From Bacteroidia bacterium (lineage in GTDB: Bacteria; Bacteroidota; Bacteroidia; NS11-12g; UBA9320), in contig JAGYJG010000001.1 in assembly GCA_018402155.1 (NCBI GenBank), positions 226,831 to 290,830 of the forward strand: a stretch of 64,000 nt of DNA, given 5' to 3'. The translations under genes and the position numbers were made by a program. This document shows positions 28,066 to 36,324 of this stretch, piece after piece (within the stretch, counting starts at the first letter, position 1; each line of letters opens with the position of its first letter). The notes beneath the pieces are model-generated. The model was not told the DNA's origin, searched no databases, and was given only the letters and a program-made list of their open reading frames with translations.

Positions 28066-28143
28066 TAGATTCAGAGCGTAGCGTGGAATATCGGTGAGAT
28101 CAAGAGAATCTGAACGTCATTCCAAATCGAAGGTTTGGAATCT
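28066..28143. repeat. REP-like extragenic palindrome
   Basis: This non-coding stretch contains ATTCCAAA (28119-28126) and TTTGGAAT (28134-28141) around a 7-base loop, embedded in a GTCATTCC...GGAATCT frame. A weaker AGATTC/GAATCT pair (28067-28072 and 28106-28111) lies before it. The GTCATTCC...GGAATCT form resembles widespread extragenic palindromes of Gram-negative genomes. No other copy is visible in this window. Confidence 0.5.
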
Positions 28144-28178
28144 ATAATTGAGTTTTTAGCTAGTTGTTAAGAGGATTA

Positions 28179-28224
28179 AAAAAATAGAAGGATTGGATAT
28201 TTGGAACGATTCCTTCTATTTTTT
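28179..28224 (+). terminator. Intrinsic terminator after the DPP III gene
   Basis: AAAAAATAGAAGGA (28179-28192) and TCCTTCTATTTTTT (28211-28224) form a perfect 14-bp stem with an 18-base loop and a T-tract on the plus strand. It ends the M49 peptidase transcript. It also shows that a possible TTG start at 28193 for the next gene lies in the loop and is not real. Confidence 0.85.
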
Positions 28225-28237
28225 GTTTAAAAAAGTA

Positions 28238-28378
28238 ATGAAAAATAAATATACTAAACTACTCATCTTATTTCTCTTTGTGGGATTATTTATAGGGTCT
28301 GCGGTTTGGATGTACAAAAAGTACGTAATCCCAAATAGCCCTTACAACACAGAGATAAAGTTGAGAGGGACGAAGTGA
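28238..28378 (+). CDS. Small single-pass membrane protein, unknown function
   Basis: The product is about 46 residues: MKNKYTK, one hydrophobic helix (about residues 8-26) and a short polar tail ending in LRGTK. I choose the ATG at 28238, because the upstream TTG lies within the terminator hairpin. Its stop codon TGA shares its A with the ATG of the YwqK-like gene (TGATG), so the two are translationally coupled. I recognise no family. It could assist or anchor the next protein. Confidence 0.6.
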   Translation: MKNKYTKLLILFLFVGLFIGSAVWMYKKYVIPNSPYNTEIKLRGTK

Positions 28379-29061
28379 TGAACTGGGCTTGTAAAATAGT
28401 GCTATCATTACTCTTTTTTGGAAGCAGTATAGCTGTGTTAGCACAATCCGATTCAGTGCTAAATGCAGGCTTTATCTCAATGCTCAAAACTAAAGAGGGT
28501 TGGCACTCTGCAGGCCCTGATGCCGCTTTTTATAGGTACTGTGAAAATGGTCTATGCCAAGGGGACTATTTATACTACTATGAAAGTGGAGCTTCGAAGC
28601 ATAGAGGTTTTTATAAGGATGTGCTGATATACGGTAAGTACTTCGATTATAACCAAAACGGACAGATAGAGGATTCTGGGGAGATATATTTCGGTCATTG
28701 GGTTGACACGAGTTGGCGTTACTATCCAAGTGGTAAGCTCCAAAGGATGTGTGTCCATCTCACGGGTGGTGGTTATGGCTCTCCGCTTATCAGTTACTAT
28801 GAAAATGGTCAAGTTGAAGATTACGAGTATCTTGATACTCAAGGATATTTTAGATTTAGGTATATGTTGGAAGAAAATGGAGATACCATTTATGCAGAAT
28901 ATCTAATAGATGAAAAGAACTTGACTTATGAAAATTACTCTAGGTATGACAATGGGCAATTAGAATATGAAGGGCAAACGATGTACTCCCTAAAAACGGG
29001 TTATAAAAATTTAGGTACCTGGAAAAATTACAACGAAGATGGTGAATTAATTGAGTCCTAG
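28378..29061 (+). CDS. Secreted YwqK-like protein with MORN_2 repeats
   Basis: The 227-residue protein has a signal peptide ending near VLAQ (about residue 23). Repeated MORN_2-type units follow, each with a Y-x-N/S-G-x-x-E/K pattern: YYESGASKHRGFY, DYNQNGQIEDSG, YYPSGKLQRM, YYENGQVEDYEY, RYDNGQLEYEG and NYNEDGELIES. YwqK is known as the antitoxin of a Bacillus toxin pair, but in Bacteroidota such proteins are numerous and mostly of unknown role. I see no toxin partner here. It overlaps the small membrane gene by one base and runs close to ung. Confidence 0.75.
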   Translation: MNWACKIVLSLLFFGSSIAVLAQSDSVLNAGFISMLKTKEGWHSAGPDAAFYRYCENGLCQGDYLYYYESGASKHRGFYKDVLIYGKYFDYNQNGQIEDSGEIYFGHWVDTSWRYYPSGKLQRMCVHLTGGGYGSPLISYYENGQVEDYEYLDTQGYFRFRYMLEENGDTIYAEYLIDEKNLTYENYSRYDNGQLEYEGQTMYSLKTGYKNLGTWKNYNEDGELIES

Positions 29062-29074
29062 GAATATCCGAAAT

Positions 29075-29752
29075 TTGAAGACGTTGAAACATATAAATAA
29101 CTCTTGGCAATCCTTCTTGTCCTCACAAATATCACAGTCCTACTACGAAAACCTTCAAGACTATATAGAAGTTAGAAGACAAGAAGGAGCAATTATATAT
29201 CCACCAAAAGATGAGGTCTTCACTGCTTTTGAGCTAACACCGCTAAGTAGTATAAAAGTAGTCATTTTGGGCCAAGACCCTTACCATAGGAAAGGACAAG
29301 CACATGGACTGAGCTTTTCTGTACGAGAAGGAACGAAAATACCTCCATCACTTCGTATTATTTTCAAAGAATTAAAATCAGACTTAGGTACTGAAATACC
29401 CGCCAAAGGAGAGTTAACCCAATGGGCCAAGAATGGAATATTTTTATTGAATACGGCACTCACTGTAGAGCAAAAGACTCCGGGTGCACATAAAGGCAAA
29501 GGTTGGGAGACGTTTACCGATAAGACAATACAATATATCTCTACCCACAAAGAGAAAGTAGTATTTATCTTATGGGGCGCGCTAGCTCAAAAAAAGGTAA
29601 AATTGATAGATGAAACCAAACACCTTATTTTAAAATCTCCACATCCTGCAGCTGAATTATATACTGGAGGGAAAGCTGGTTTTTTTGGAAGCAAACCGTT
29701 TAGCAAAGCCAATGCTTTTTTGGACGAAAAGATAGATTGGAAACTTTGTTAG
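29075..29752 (+). CDS. ung: Uracil-DNA glycosylase
   Basis: Ung excises uracil from DNA to start base-excision repair. The product of about 225 residues carries the family-1 water-activating motif GQDPYH, the uracil-binding GIFLLNTALTVE and the minor-groove motif in PHPAAEL...GFFGSKPFSKAN. There is no ATG near the expected N-terminus (HINNSWQSFL). Start candidates are TTG codons at 29051, 29075 and 29084. I take 29075, because an AGGAA-like sequence lies at a suitable distance before it. The 3' end overlaps the convergent gene by 4 bp. Confidence 0.93.
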   Translation: MKTLKHINNSWQSFLSSQISQSYYENLQDYIEVRRQEGAIIYPPKDEVFTAFELTPLSSIKVVILGQDPYHRKGQAHGLSFSVREGTKIPPSLRIIFKELKSDLGTEIPAKGELTQWAKNGIFLLNTALTVEQKTPGAHKGKGWETFTDKTIQYISTHKEKVVFILWGALAQKKVKLIDETKHLILKSPHPAAELYTGGKAGFFGSKPFSKANAFLDEKIDWKLC

Positions 29753-30114
29753 TCATTTAATACTTCTACCATGAAAACGAAATTTTTAGAATCTCCTAAA
29801 AATGGGACTGATACATACTTTTCATTATAGTGTAGCGAAACTCTATGTCCAGATTTCATGGCTTCACTCAAGTCTTGTAAAACTTTTTGATCATTTGGTT
29901 TTACAGAAAAGGGCCATAATCCTTGCTGGATTTCGCCCGTGTTTAGCTGACCCTCCCACGTTTTGAAGACATAGCCTTTTTTACTGATTTTTATTATTTT
30001 ACCTACACGCTCTCCGCCACTAAAATTACCGTACAATGCAAACAGTACTAAAAGCACCGCCCCAGTTATTGAGATACCAAAAATCCAAAGTATTATTTTT
30101 TTTAAAAAATTCAT
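29749..30114 (-). CDS. Small membrane-anchored protein of unknown function
   Basis: The 121-residue protein has one N-terminal membrane helix (about residues 5-28). A soluble domain of about 90 residues follows, with YGNFSGGERVGKIIKISKKG, TWEGQLN and GLWPFSV motifs. Similar proteins are frequent in Bacteroidota, where they are sometimes mislabelled as 6-phosphogluconate dehydrogenase; nothing in the sequence supports that enzyme. It lies 10 bp downstream of lipB and so is probably the last gene of the rsmI-lnt-lipB operon. Confidence 0.75.
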   Translation of the reverse strand: MNFLKKIILWIFGISITGAVLLVLFALYGNFSGGERVGKIIKISKKGYVFKTWEGQLNTGEIQQGLWPFSVKPNDQKVLQDLSEAMKSGHRVSLHYNEKYVSVPFLGDSKNFVFMVEVLND

Positions 30115-30124
30115 AAAAGGTTTC

Positions 30125-30799
30125 TTACGAAGATAAAGTTTTATGCCACTCGTTTTTAAAACTATTTACAAATGCGGTACTAAAGTCTGACACTGAGCCT
30201 TCTCCTATTTCTTGATAAATAGAGGTAACACCTTTGTCTGATATACCACATGGTACTATATGGTCGAAATAGCTGAGGTCCGTTCTCACATTTAGTGCAA
30301 AACCGTGCATACTTATACCGTTGCAAACACGTATTCCAATTGCCCCTATTTTTCTCTTTGGTGCTCCTACCTTACCTACCCATATGCCTGTGAGTCCTTC
30401 TAGCTGATAGGCTTCTATATTAAAATTAGCTAGAGTTTGAATGATGCTGCGCTCAAGTGTTTCTACATATTTTTTCACACCAATACCGTGCTTTCGGAGA
30501 TTTATTATTGGGTATCCTACCAATTGTCCAGGACCGTGATAGGTGATGTCTCCACCACGCTCTGTTTTGTGTACTTCCGCGTGTATATTTGTTAGAAATT
30601 CTGGTGATATAAGTAGGTTGTTTTTATTGGCACTTTTGCCAAAAGTGTATACATGTGGATGCTCGCAAAGTATAAGGGTGTCTGTACTACCTTCTAGCAC
30701 TTCTTTATGCACTTCATGCTGTATGGTAAGTGCTTCAGCATATGGTTTTTGGCCTATGTTTTTAATCTTTAGTCCCAATTTTGCTTCTTCCTTTGACAA
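30125..30799 (-). CDS. lipB: Octanoyl-[ACP]:protein N-octanoyltransferase
   Basis: LipB transfers octanoate from ACP to lipoyl domains, the first step of lipoate attachment to enzymes such as the SucB protein in this window. Diagnostic motifs are RGGDITYHGPGQLVGYPI, the lysine in KIGAIGIRV and the catalytic cysteine in HIVPCGIS. No ATG fits: TTG at 30799 gives 224 residues and overlaps the end of lnt by 38 bp, and TTG at 30778 is the alternative. Such an overlap implies co-translation with lnt. Confidence 0.95.
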   Translation of the reverse strand: MSKEEAKLGLKIKNIGQKPYAEALTIQHEVHKEVLEGSTDTLILCEHPHVYTFGKSANKNNLLISPEFLTNIHAEVHKTERGGDITYHGPGQLVGYPIINLRKHGIGVKKYVETLERSIIQTLANFNIEAYQLEGLTGIWVGKVGAPKRKIGAIGIRVCNGISMHGFALNVRTDLSYFDHIVPCGISDKGVTSIYQEIGEGSVSDFSTAFVNSFKNEWHKTLSS

Positions 30800-32351
30800 A
30801 CATTCCTAAAATAAAAAATACCCCAATAAAACTAGCTAGTCTTCCTATAATATCACCGTACTGACTATAAAAAGTGAGTTTGGAGTAGTGATTGGCACTT
30901 ACTTTTAGCACGGTAGGCTTCCACCACTGAGTACGTTCTGTAATTTGGCCAAGGGCATTTATGCGGCAGGTAATCCCTGTATTGGCGCTGCGCAGTACCT
31001 CCCGGCGATTTTCGATAGCACGTAGTGTAGCATAGTACATGTGCTGCTTGTAGCCATCGGTGTCTTTCCACCAACCGTCGTTGGTTATTACTAGTAATAT
31101 TTCTGCACCTTCTCGCGTAAATCCTGCTACATGGCCCGGAAATACACTCTCGTAACAGATAAGTGGTGCAAGGTTTGGTTTTTCTCCTGCATCAAAAATA
31201 GTAGGGTAAGGGTCTCTTCCCAAACTACCAGATATGCCACCTAGGTCTAAGGCGAAGTATTCTAAAAAACTAAAAATAGCTGGGTAAGGCATTTTCTCTG
31301 CGCCAGGCACTAATTTGCTTTTGTGGTAAAGGTTTAAATCACCTTGGGCGTTTATTTCTAATGCCGTGTTGTAGCTCTCGTAGTATTGACCAGATTCTGT
31401 TTTGCGGGCGGTCTCGCTCATTGCCTCTCCTTTTGCATAAAAATTATAGGTAGATATTCCTGTTACCAAATGTATTTGTGGGTGTTTTTGCACAAACGAT
31501 CGTAGTATCTGCATACTTTCGTACTGAAATGGATAATCTTCGTCTACGTATTCTACTACGGCCGTTTCGGGCATTATTACGTACTTGGTACGAGGTGTGA
31601 TTTCTTTTTCAGTCATAGCTAGCATTTTTTTCAAATTGCTCACCTTAGTACCTTCATCAAATTTCAGATAAGGATCTACATTGGGTTGTATAAGCAGTGT
31701 CTCGTGCGCGCCCTCTTTATCTACTTTCATTATTCTAGCGTTAATCACATAAAAGGGTATGGAGATAAATATAGGGATAATGACCCAACTCGCAGGGACG
31801 ATCCATTTTTTCCACGTAGCTTTTATAGTACTTGCTTTATAAAATAGCACATTCACCAGTAACACCCATAAACTTCCACCTAATGTTCCAGTTATTTCGT
31901 ACCACTGCACTACTTCATTATGCTTTGCAAAAATATTTCCTAGAGTAAACCACGGCCAGGTTATCTGCCAATTGAGGTGCAGGTATTCGAATGAAAGCCA
32001 AAGTGCGATAAAAACTAAAAAAGATTTGTCTTTGAGCCTTGTTTTTTTTGCTTTGCGATAGCCGTACCATGGTAAATACATTAGCCCAGCATTAGCTACC
32101 ATCATAACTATACTGCTCACGGCTTCTGCGTTCCAAACCCACCACGATATCACTATATTCCACAGAAGTAAGGATAAGTATATAAGCCAACCTCCGCCTT
32201 TTCTGCCACTGGTCTCTTTCTCGAGCATAAATAGCGGTACAAATCCTATAAAACTAAGAAAAAATAAATCTCTAGGAGGCCATGCTAGCCAAAAAAGAAC
32301 AGAAGGAAGTATCGTAAGTAAGGCGAGTTTTAATGTTTTATTTTTAGTCAT
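30762..32351 (-). CDS. lnt: Apolipoprotein N-acyltransferase
   Basis: Lnt adds the third acyl chain to the N-terminal cysteine of lipoproteins in the inner membrane, finishing the many lipoproteins encoded nearby. The 529-residue protein has about six N-terminal membrane helices, then a periplasmic nitrilase-like domain with the Glu-Lys-Cys triad (MPETAV, YHKSKLVPGAE, PLICYESVFPG) and a last helix near the C-terminus. Its start overlaps the rsmI stop by 8 bp, and its end overlaps lipB, forming a tight operon. Confidence 0.95.
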   Translation of the reverse strand: MTKNKTLKLALLTILPSVLFWLAWPPRDLFFLSFIGFVPLFMLEKETSGRKGGGWLIYLSLLLWNIVISWWVWNAEAVSSIVMMVANAGLMYLPWYGYRKAKKTRLKDKSFLVFIALWLSFEYLHLNWQITWPWFTLGNIFAKHNEVVQWYEITGTLGGSLWVLLVNVLFYKASTIKATWKKWIVPASWVIIPIFISIPFYVINARIMKVDKEGAHETLLIQPNVDPYLKFDEGTKVSNLKKMLAMTEKEITPRTKYVIMPETAVVEYVDEDYPFQYESMQILRSFVQKHPQIHLVTGISTYNFYAKGEAMSETARKTESGQYYESYNTALEINAQGDLNLYHKSKLVPGAEKMPYPAIFSFLEYFALDLGGISGSLGRDPYPTIFDAGEKPNLAPLICYESVFPGHVAGFTREGAEILLVITNDGWWKDTDGYKQHMYYATLRAIENRREVLRSANTGITCRINALGQITERTQWWKPTVLKVSANHYSKLTFYSQYGDIIGRLASFIGVFFILGMFVKGRSKIGTKD

Positions 32352-33018
32352 TTCCTGCTACTAACAATACAAACTCTCCTTTTGGTACATTTGATTCGAA
32401 ATGTACCAAAACTTCCGTCACGGTTCCACGGACGTACTCTTCAAATTTTTTGGTCAACTCTCTTCCTATAACTACTCCACGTTCCTCGCCAAGCAGTTCC
32501 TTTATCATAGTAAGGGTTTTTACGATACGATGTGGACTCTCATAAAATATCGTGGTTCGTTTCTCTTCCGCAAGACTCAATATCTTGGTTTGTTTTCCTT
32601 TTTTATGTGGTAAAAAGCCTTCGTATACAAATGTGTCACACGGTAGACCACTATTTACCAAAGCTACGATTGCAGCTACCGCACCGGGCAGTGTGATTAC
32701 ATTAATTCCCTCTTGTACCACTTCGCGTATTAGTAAGAATCCAGGATCTGAAATGCCTGGCATACCAGCATCTGTGCATACAGCAAAGGTTTCACCGTCC
32801 TTAAGCTTGTCTATGACCATACTAAGATTTTTATGCTCATTGTGCTGGTGGTAAGGAATCAGTTTTTTTTCTATGCCGTAATGGTCTAGTAGTTTTTTCG
32901 TTTGGCGTGTATCCTCTGCAAGTATTGCATCTACTTTACCGAGTACTTCTACAGCTCGGTAAGTAATATCCCCCAGATTGCCGATGGGTGTTGGCACTAT
33001 ATATAATGTTCCGCTCAT
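32344..33018 (-). CDS. rsmI: 16S rRNA (cytidine-2'-O)-methyltransferase RsmI
   Basis: RsmI methylates the 2'-O of C1402 in 16S rRNA using S-adenosylmethionine. The 224-residue protein starts MSGTLYIVPTPIGNLGDIT, the hallmark of the family, and keeps AEDTRQTKKLL, the CTDAGMPGISDPG loop and FYESPHRI. I use the ATG at 33018 rather than 33030, because it gives the standard N-terminus. It is the first gene of the rsmI-lnt-lipB-small membrane protein operon. Confidence 0.96.
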   Translation of the reverse strand: MSGTLYIVPTPIGNLGDITYRAVEVLGKVDAILAEDTRQTKKLLDHYGIEKKLIPYHQHNEHKNLSMVIDKLKDGETFAVCTDAGMPGISDPGFLLIREVVQEGINVITLPGAVAAIVALVNSGLPCDTFVYEGFLPHKKGKQTKILSLAEEKRTTIFYESPHRIVKTLTMIKELLGEERGVVIGRELTKKFEEYVRGTVTEVLVHFESNVPKGEFVLLVAGND

Positions 33019-33376
33019 GAGGCCATGCAAAAATAGGGCGTACCTTCTTAGAATAGATTAATTTCTTTAAAATATCGCTCTTCTGGTTTGTTAATCTGGC
33101 TAATAATGATAAGTCATGGTCCATTTCTCGGGTTTATCTTAAAGAGAGGCGAGGTGTTTTAGAATGAAAGTCAAAAGTATTATAATGCTAGATGTGCTAG
33201 TTACTAAAGGAAATAATTAGTATTTACAGTGATTTTCAATCTATAGAAAAATAGGTAGATTAAATCAAAATTAATGGCATAGAATCAAAGTAATACTCAG
33301 AGACTTTCGGACGCGAATGACGCGATATAAAAATTATCTAGACCAAATAATTTTATCACCTTTGTACCTACGATTT
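33019..33376. other. Intergenic region, rsmI to L,D-transpeptidase-like gene
   Basis: This AT-rich divergent spacer of about 360 bp must hold promoters for both flanking genes, but I see no perfect TAnnTTTG with a -33 box, no hairpin and no credible small gene. Confidence 0.4.
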
Positions 33377-34123
33377 ATGAGATTAGTTGTTAGTTTTTTC
33401 ATTGCAGTACTTATGGCATTTACCACAAAACAAAATCCAGGGTTCAAAGACATTCAACTAGAGCACTATACAGTTTTTCAAGCCTATAAAGACAAAGCCG
33501 AGGAGGCGTATGCCAAGCTCAAGGCGCAGGACATAGACCATTTTAATTGTCAAGTATTTATTCGCGCTTTTAAGTTTGAAGAGGATGTTGAAGTATGGGC
33601 TAAAAATATACAAGACTCTACCTATAAGCTCATCACTACCTATAAATTTTGTAATAATGTGGGTGAGCTGGGTCCTAAACGCAAAGAAGGCGATATGCAA
33701 ATACCAGAAGGTTTTTATTCATTGAGTAAGTTTAACCCTACTAGCGTTTATTTTTTGTCGCTCAAGATAGATTATCCTAACGAAAGTGATGTCGTATTTG
33801 CCGACAAGCGAAATCCTGGGGGAATGATTTTTGTGCACGGCGGCTGCACTACAGTAGGGTGTATTCCCATTACAGACGAGTGGATAAAAGAGTTATACGT
33901 GTTTTGTGTAGAGGCCAAAAACAATGGGCAAGAAGATATACCAATACATATTTTCCCTGCCCGGCTCACAAATCAAAACTATACCTTGCTCACGGAACAA
34001 TACCGCAGCGATTATCTCACAGACTTTTGGGGACAGCTAAAACAAGGGTATGCCTACTTTGAGACCCATAAAAAACCACCGGTAGTAAAGGTGCAAACAA
34101 ATGGGGTATACCGATTTTATTAA
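33377..34123 (+). CDS. L,D-transpeptidase family protein (YafK/ErfK-like)
   Basis: The 248-residue exported protein carries an L,D-transpeptidase (YkuD-type) active site, VHGGCTTVGCIPIT, with the histidine and the nucleophilic cysteine in VGCIPI. These enzymes form 3-3 peptidoglycan cross-links or attach proteins to the wall in the periplasm. The N-terminus has a hydrophobic signal (MRLVVSFFIAVLMAFTT). I start at the ATG at 33377; the upstream ATG at 33317 adds 20 residues before the signal. The GDMQIPEGFYSLSKFNP segment before the active site also fits the YafK branch. It stands alone. Confidence 0.85.
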   Translation: MRLVVSFFIAVLMAFTTKQNPGFKDIQLEHYTVFQAYKDKAEEAYAKLKAQDIDHFNCQVFIRAFKFEEDVEVWAKNIQDSTYKLITTYKFCNNVGELGPKRKEGDMQIPEGFYSLSKFNPTSVYFLSLKIDYPNESDVVFADKRNPGGMIFVHGGCTTVGCIPITDEWIKELYVFCVEAKNNGQEDIPIHIFPARLTNQNYTLLTEQYRSDYLTDFWGQLKQGYAYFETHKKPPVVKVQTNGVYRFY

Positions 34124-34505
34124 TGTAAAAGAGTGATGCGTTGTAATTTGAATATCAGCCTATTGTCAAAGAGCAGCATCCAGTCTGTGTCTATAGTTTC
34201 ATTAATTTTCTGGTAGTTCTGTTGCTGTCTACACTTGCGCCACAACCCTTGTTGCTATTATCACGACGTCTAGTATTACTGTTGTTGATTTTATATTTAT
34301 ACAGTACTTATTATTGGATTGCTTGGTATTTGATTAAACCCCAGCCTTAGATATAGTCCCCTGATTGATGATTAAATCATTTTCCTTTTATTGGTCCTAC
34401 AATTTTATCTAATAATATTTGTCGGAATTACCTTTCTAAATATTGTATTGATCTACTTTATTAACAAAAATATTATAGAACAATTATTGGAGATAATGCT
34501 GGGAT
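34124..34505. other. Intergenic region between convergent genes
   Basis: About 380 bp of AT-rich DNA lies between the ends of the L,D-transpeptidase gene and gldB. I found no ORF with a family signature, no strong hairpin and no RNA gene. Confidence 0.4.
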
Positions 34506-35525
34506 TTACGGTCTGTAGCCACTTTGCTGAAAAATAGCTCCGTGGTCCTTTTCCTTTAGCAAATCGTGAATAGATTTTTCAGGATGTTCGTCCATATACT
34601 TGCGCACTATTTGCCAACCTATCCATGTGCCTGTGCGGGGCGGACTATCGCTGCCAAATGGAGCTGTAAAGGGTCCTTCATTGAAATAATGACGCTGAAA
34701 CATATTTTTGTCTGAGCTAAAAATAATTTCTTTTTCTACCAAGTAGGTCCACATGTTTTTTTCCTGCTTTTCACAGTATTCTATTTGCCCGGCGTGGTAG
34801 CTTATTTTGAGTGAGTCGTGGTAGTCTGGCATTAGCAGGTCTAGTAGGTAAAGACGTTTTCCTTCTGCCACCGCTTGGTCTATGAATCTGCTGCCTGTGT
34901 ATTTTGGTACTTTGTAGTCTACATAGGTCTGTAAACAGTTGGGCACTATTCGGTATGGCTCAAATTTTTTGATACGGTATAGGGGGAAATTTTGTGGATT
35001 GAGCATACCGTATACCTCAAAATTCCTTCCCAAGTACATATCTAGCCCTACTCCAAAAGTTTGGTTTTCCTGATCATATACAGCACCGTACTGAAAAGTG
35101 CTTACAAATGTGATAACCTCGTCTATAGAGTCAGTAGGAAAGTAGTAATATATATATTTTGCAGCTTTTTCTAACCCATTAGCATATTTTTCAAAATCAG
35201 CATAATAAGCTTGTGTTATGCTATATAGCGAGTCCATGTCTGGGTGAGATATGTAACGGTAAAGTTCTACGGCCACATCTTTTTCACTACTTTCTATACC
35301 TCTCACATTGGCTGCTACGATGTTTTTGGTATATAGATTATAAAATACCGGATATTCTTTGGCTAGTTTTTCTATGTCGGATACGCTTCTGCACGCAAAT
35401 AGCGCCTGCTCAAAATGAATAGTTTTCATAGTGAGGTCGATAGCTGAGAGATCTTTGACATGACGGTGGTTGCTGCATCCTGCCAAAAGCAAGATTGCCA
35501 ATACTTTGTAGATGTTGTGTAGCAT
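34506..35525 (-). CDS. gldB: Gliding motility lipoprotein GldB
   Basis: The 339-residue lipoprotein (Cys near residue 17, LLLAGCSNH) matches GldB. It has the internal FYNLYTKNIV stretch, the conserved GLDMYLGRNFEVY block, and a C-terminal PPRTGTWIGWQIVRKYMDEHPE motif. In Flavobacterium johnsoniae GldB is an envelope lipoprotein needed for gliding and associated with the type IX secretion machinery; its exact role is not settled. The start is ATG 35525; ATG 35543 is also possible. It is divergent from the PorT-like gene with a gap of about 55 bp, so the two gliding/T9SS genes may be co-regulated. Confidence 0.9.
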   Translation of the reverse strand: MLHNIYKVLAILLLAGCSNHRHVKDLSAIDLTMKTIHFEQALFACRSVSDIEKLAKEYPVFYNLYTKNIVAANVRGIESSEKDVAVELYRYISHPDMDSLYSITQAYYADFEKYANGLEKAAKYIYYYFPTDSIDEVITFVSTFQYGAVYDQENQTFGVGLDMYLGRNFEVYGMLNPQNFPLYRIKKFEPYRIVPNCLQTYVDYKVPKYTGSRFIDQAVAEGKRLYLLDLLMPDYHDSLKISYHAGQIEYCEKQEKNMWTYLVEKEIIFSSDKNMFQRHYFNEGPFTAPFGSDSPPRTGTWIGWQIVRKYMDEHPEKSIHDLLKEKDHGAIFQQSGYRP

Positions 35526-35580
35526 TATTCGATTTTTTAACATAACCTTTGCAGAATTGGAAATAGTGAAAAGTATAAAA

Positions 35581-36303
35581 ATGAAAAACGTTGCAATGTT
35601 AGTTTTAGGTATGTTACTCACACAACTAACTTTTGCACAAGAAGAATTTAGATTTGGCCTAAAAGGACAGTTAAATGCTGCGTGGCTTACGAGAACAAGC
35701 AATAAATTAGAAAACGATGGCGTAAAACTAGGTCTTGCCTATGGTATAATGGGAGATTATTATTTTACCGACAATTATGGCATTAGCGGAGAAATTTTAC
35801 TTTCTACTGTAAGAAGTCAATTTAATCTTATCTCAAATCATTTTTTTGTGGCTGACAATAATAAAACACCAGTTACAAATTTAAACTATGAGTATAGAGT
35901 GCAATACCTAGAACTACCGATCAGTATGAAATTTCGTACCAAAGAAATAGGCAACTTGGTGTACTGGGGAAATTTTGGGTTTTCGCCAGGTTTTGCGCTC
36001 AATGCAAGAGCAACTATTACCGGAGATGACATACCCCAATTTATTTTAGACCAAGCGCCTACGGATTTTAAGGTGAATGATAAAGAAGGAGACAATTATA
36101 CCCTAGAAGGTTTTGATGATAAGGTGTTTTTATTGCGCTTCCCGCTTATTATTGGTGGGGGTGTAGAGTATAAAATGGCAGGTAACACATCCTTGCAAGG
36201 GGGAGTCAGATTGGCAAATACATTCACGGATATGTTTGTGAAAGATAAAACAAATGATGCTAAAAACAACTACGTTGCACTAAGTATCGGGGTTCTGTTT
36301 TGA
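35581..36303 (+). CDS. PorT-like outer-membrane barrel (T9SS component candidate)
   Basis: This 240-residue protein has a signal peptide ending at TFAQ (about residue 20). A predicted eight-stranded barrel follows, with alternating amphipathic strands (FRFGLKGQLNAAWLT, YGIMGDYYFTDNYGISGEIL, YLELPISMKFRTK, VEYKMAGNTSLQGGVRLANTF, ending NNYVALSIGVLF). The YLELP(I/L)xxK motif is typical of the PorT family. PorT/SprT itself is a T9SS component. The position next to gldB supports that identity, but PorT-family barrels are common, so I leave the symbol empty. nadE follows 21 bp downstream, in the same operon. Confidence 0.8.
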   Translation: MKNVAMLVLGMLLTQLTFAQEEFRFGLKGQLNAAWLTRTSNKLENDGVKLGLAYGIMGDYYFTDNYGISGEILLSTVRSQFNLISNHFFVADNNKTPVTNLNYEYRVQYLELPISMKFRTKEIGNLVYWGNFGFSPGFALNARATITGDDIPQFILDQAPTDFKVNDKEGDNYTLEGFDDKVFLLRFPLIIGGGVEYKMAGNTSLQGGVRLANTFTDMFVKDKTNDAKNNYVALSIGVLF

Positions 36304-36324
36304 ATCTAATCAACCTGAAAATAT

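Noticed and set aside
28193..28237. TTG start extending the small membrane protein upstream
   Set aside because: This start lies inside the loop and right arm of a perfect 14-bp terminator hairpin, so the ATG at 28238 is preferred.
28378..29061. Toxin-antitoxin pair with the YwqK-like protein
   Set aside because: The protein is exported, and the neighbours are a tiny membrane protein and ung; no nuclease or pore toxin is present.
29749..30114. Annotation as 6-phosphogluconate dehydrogenase
   Set aside because: Related proteins sometimes bear this name, but a 121-residue protein with a membrane helix and no Rossmann fold cannot be that enzyme.
32936..33124. 62-codon minus-strand frame overlapping the rsmI start
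   Set aside because: It is an out-of-frame shadow of rsmI with no features.
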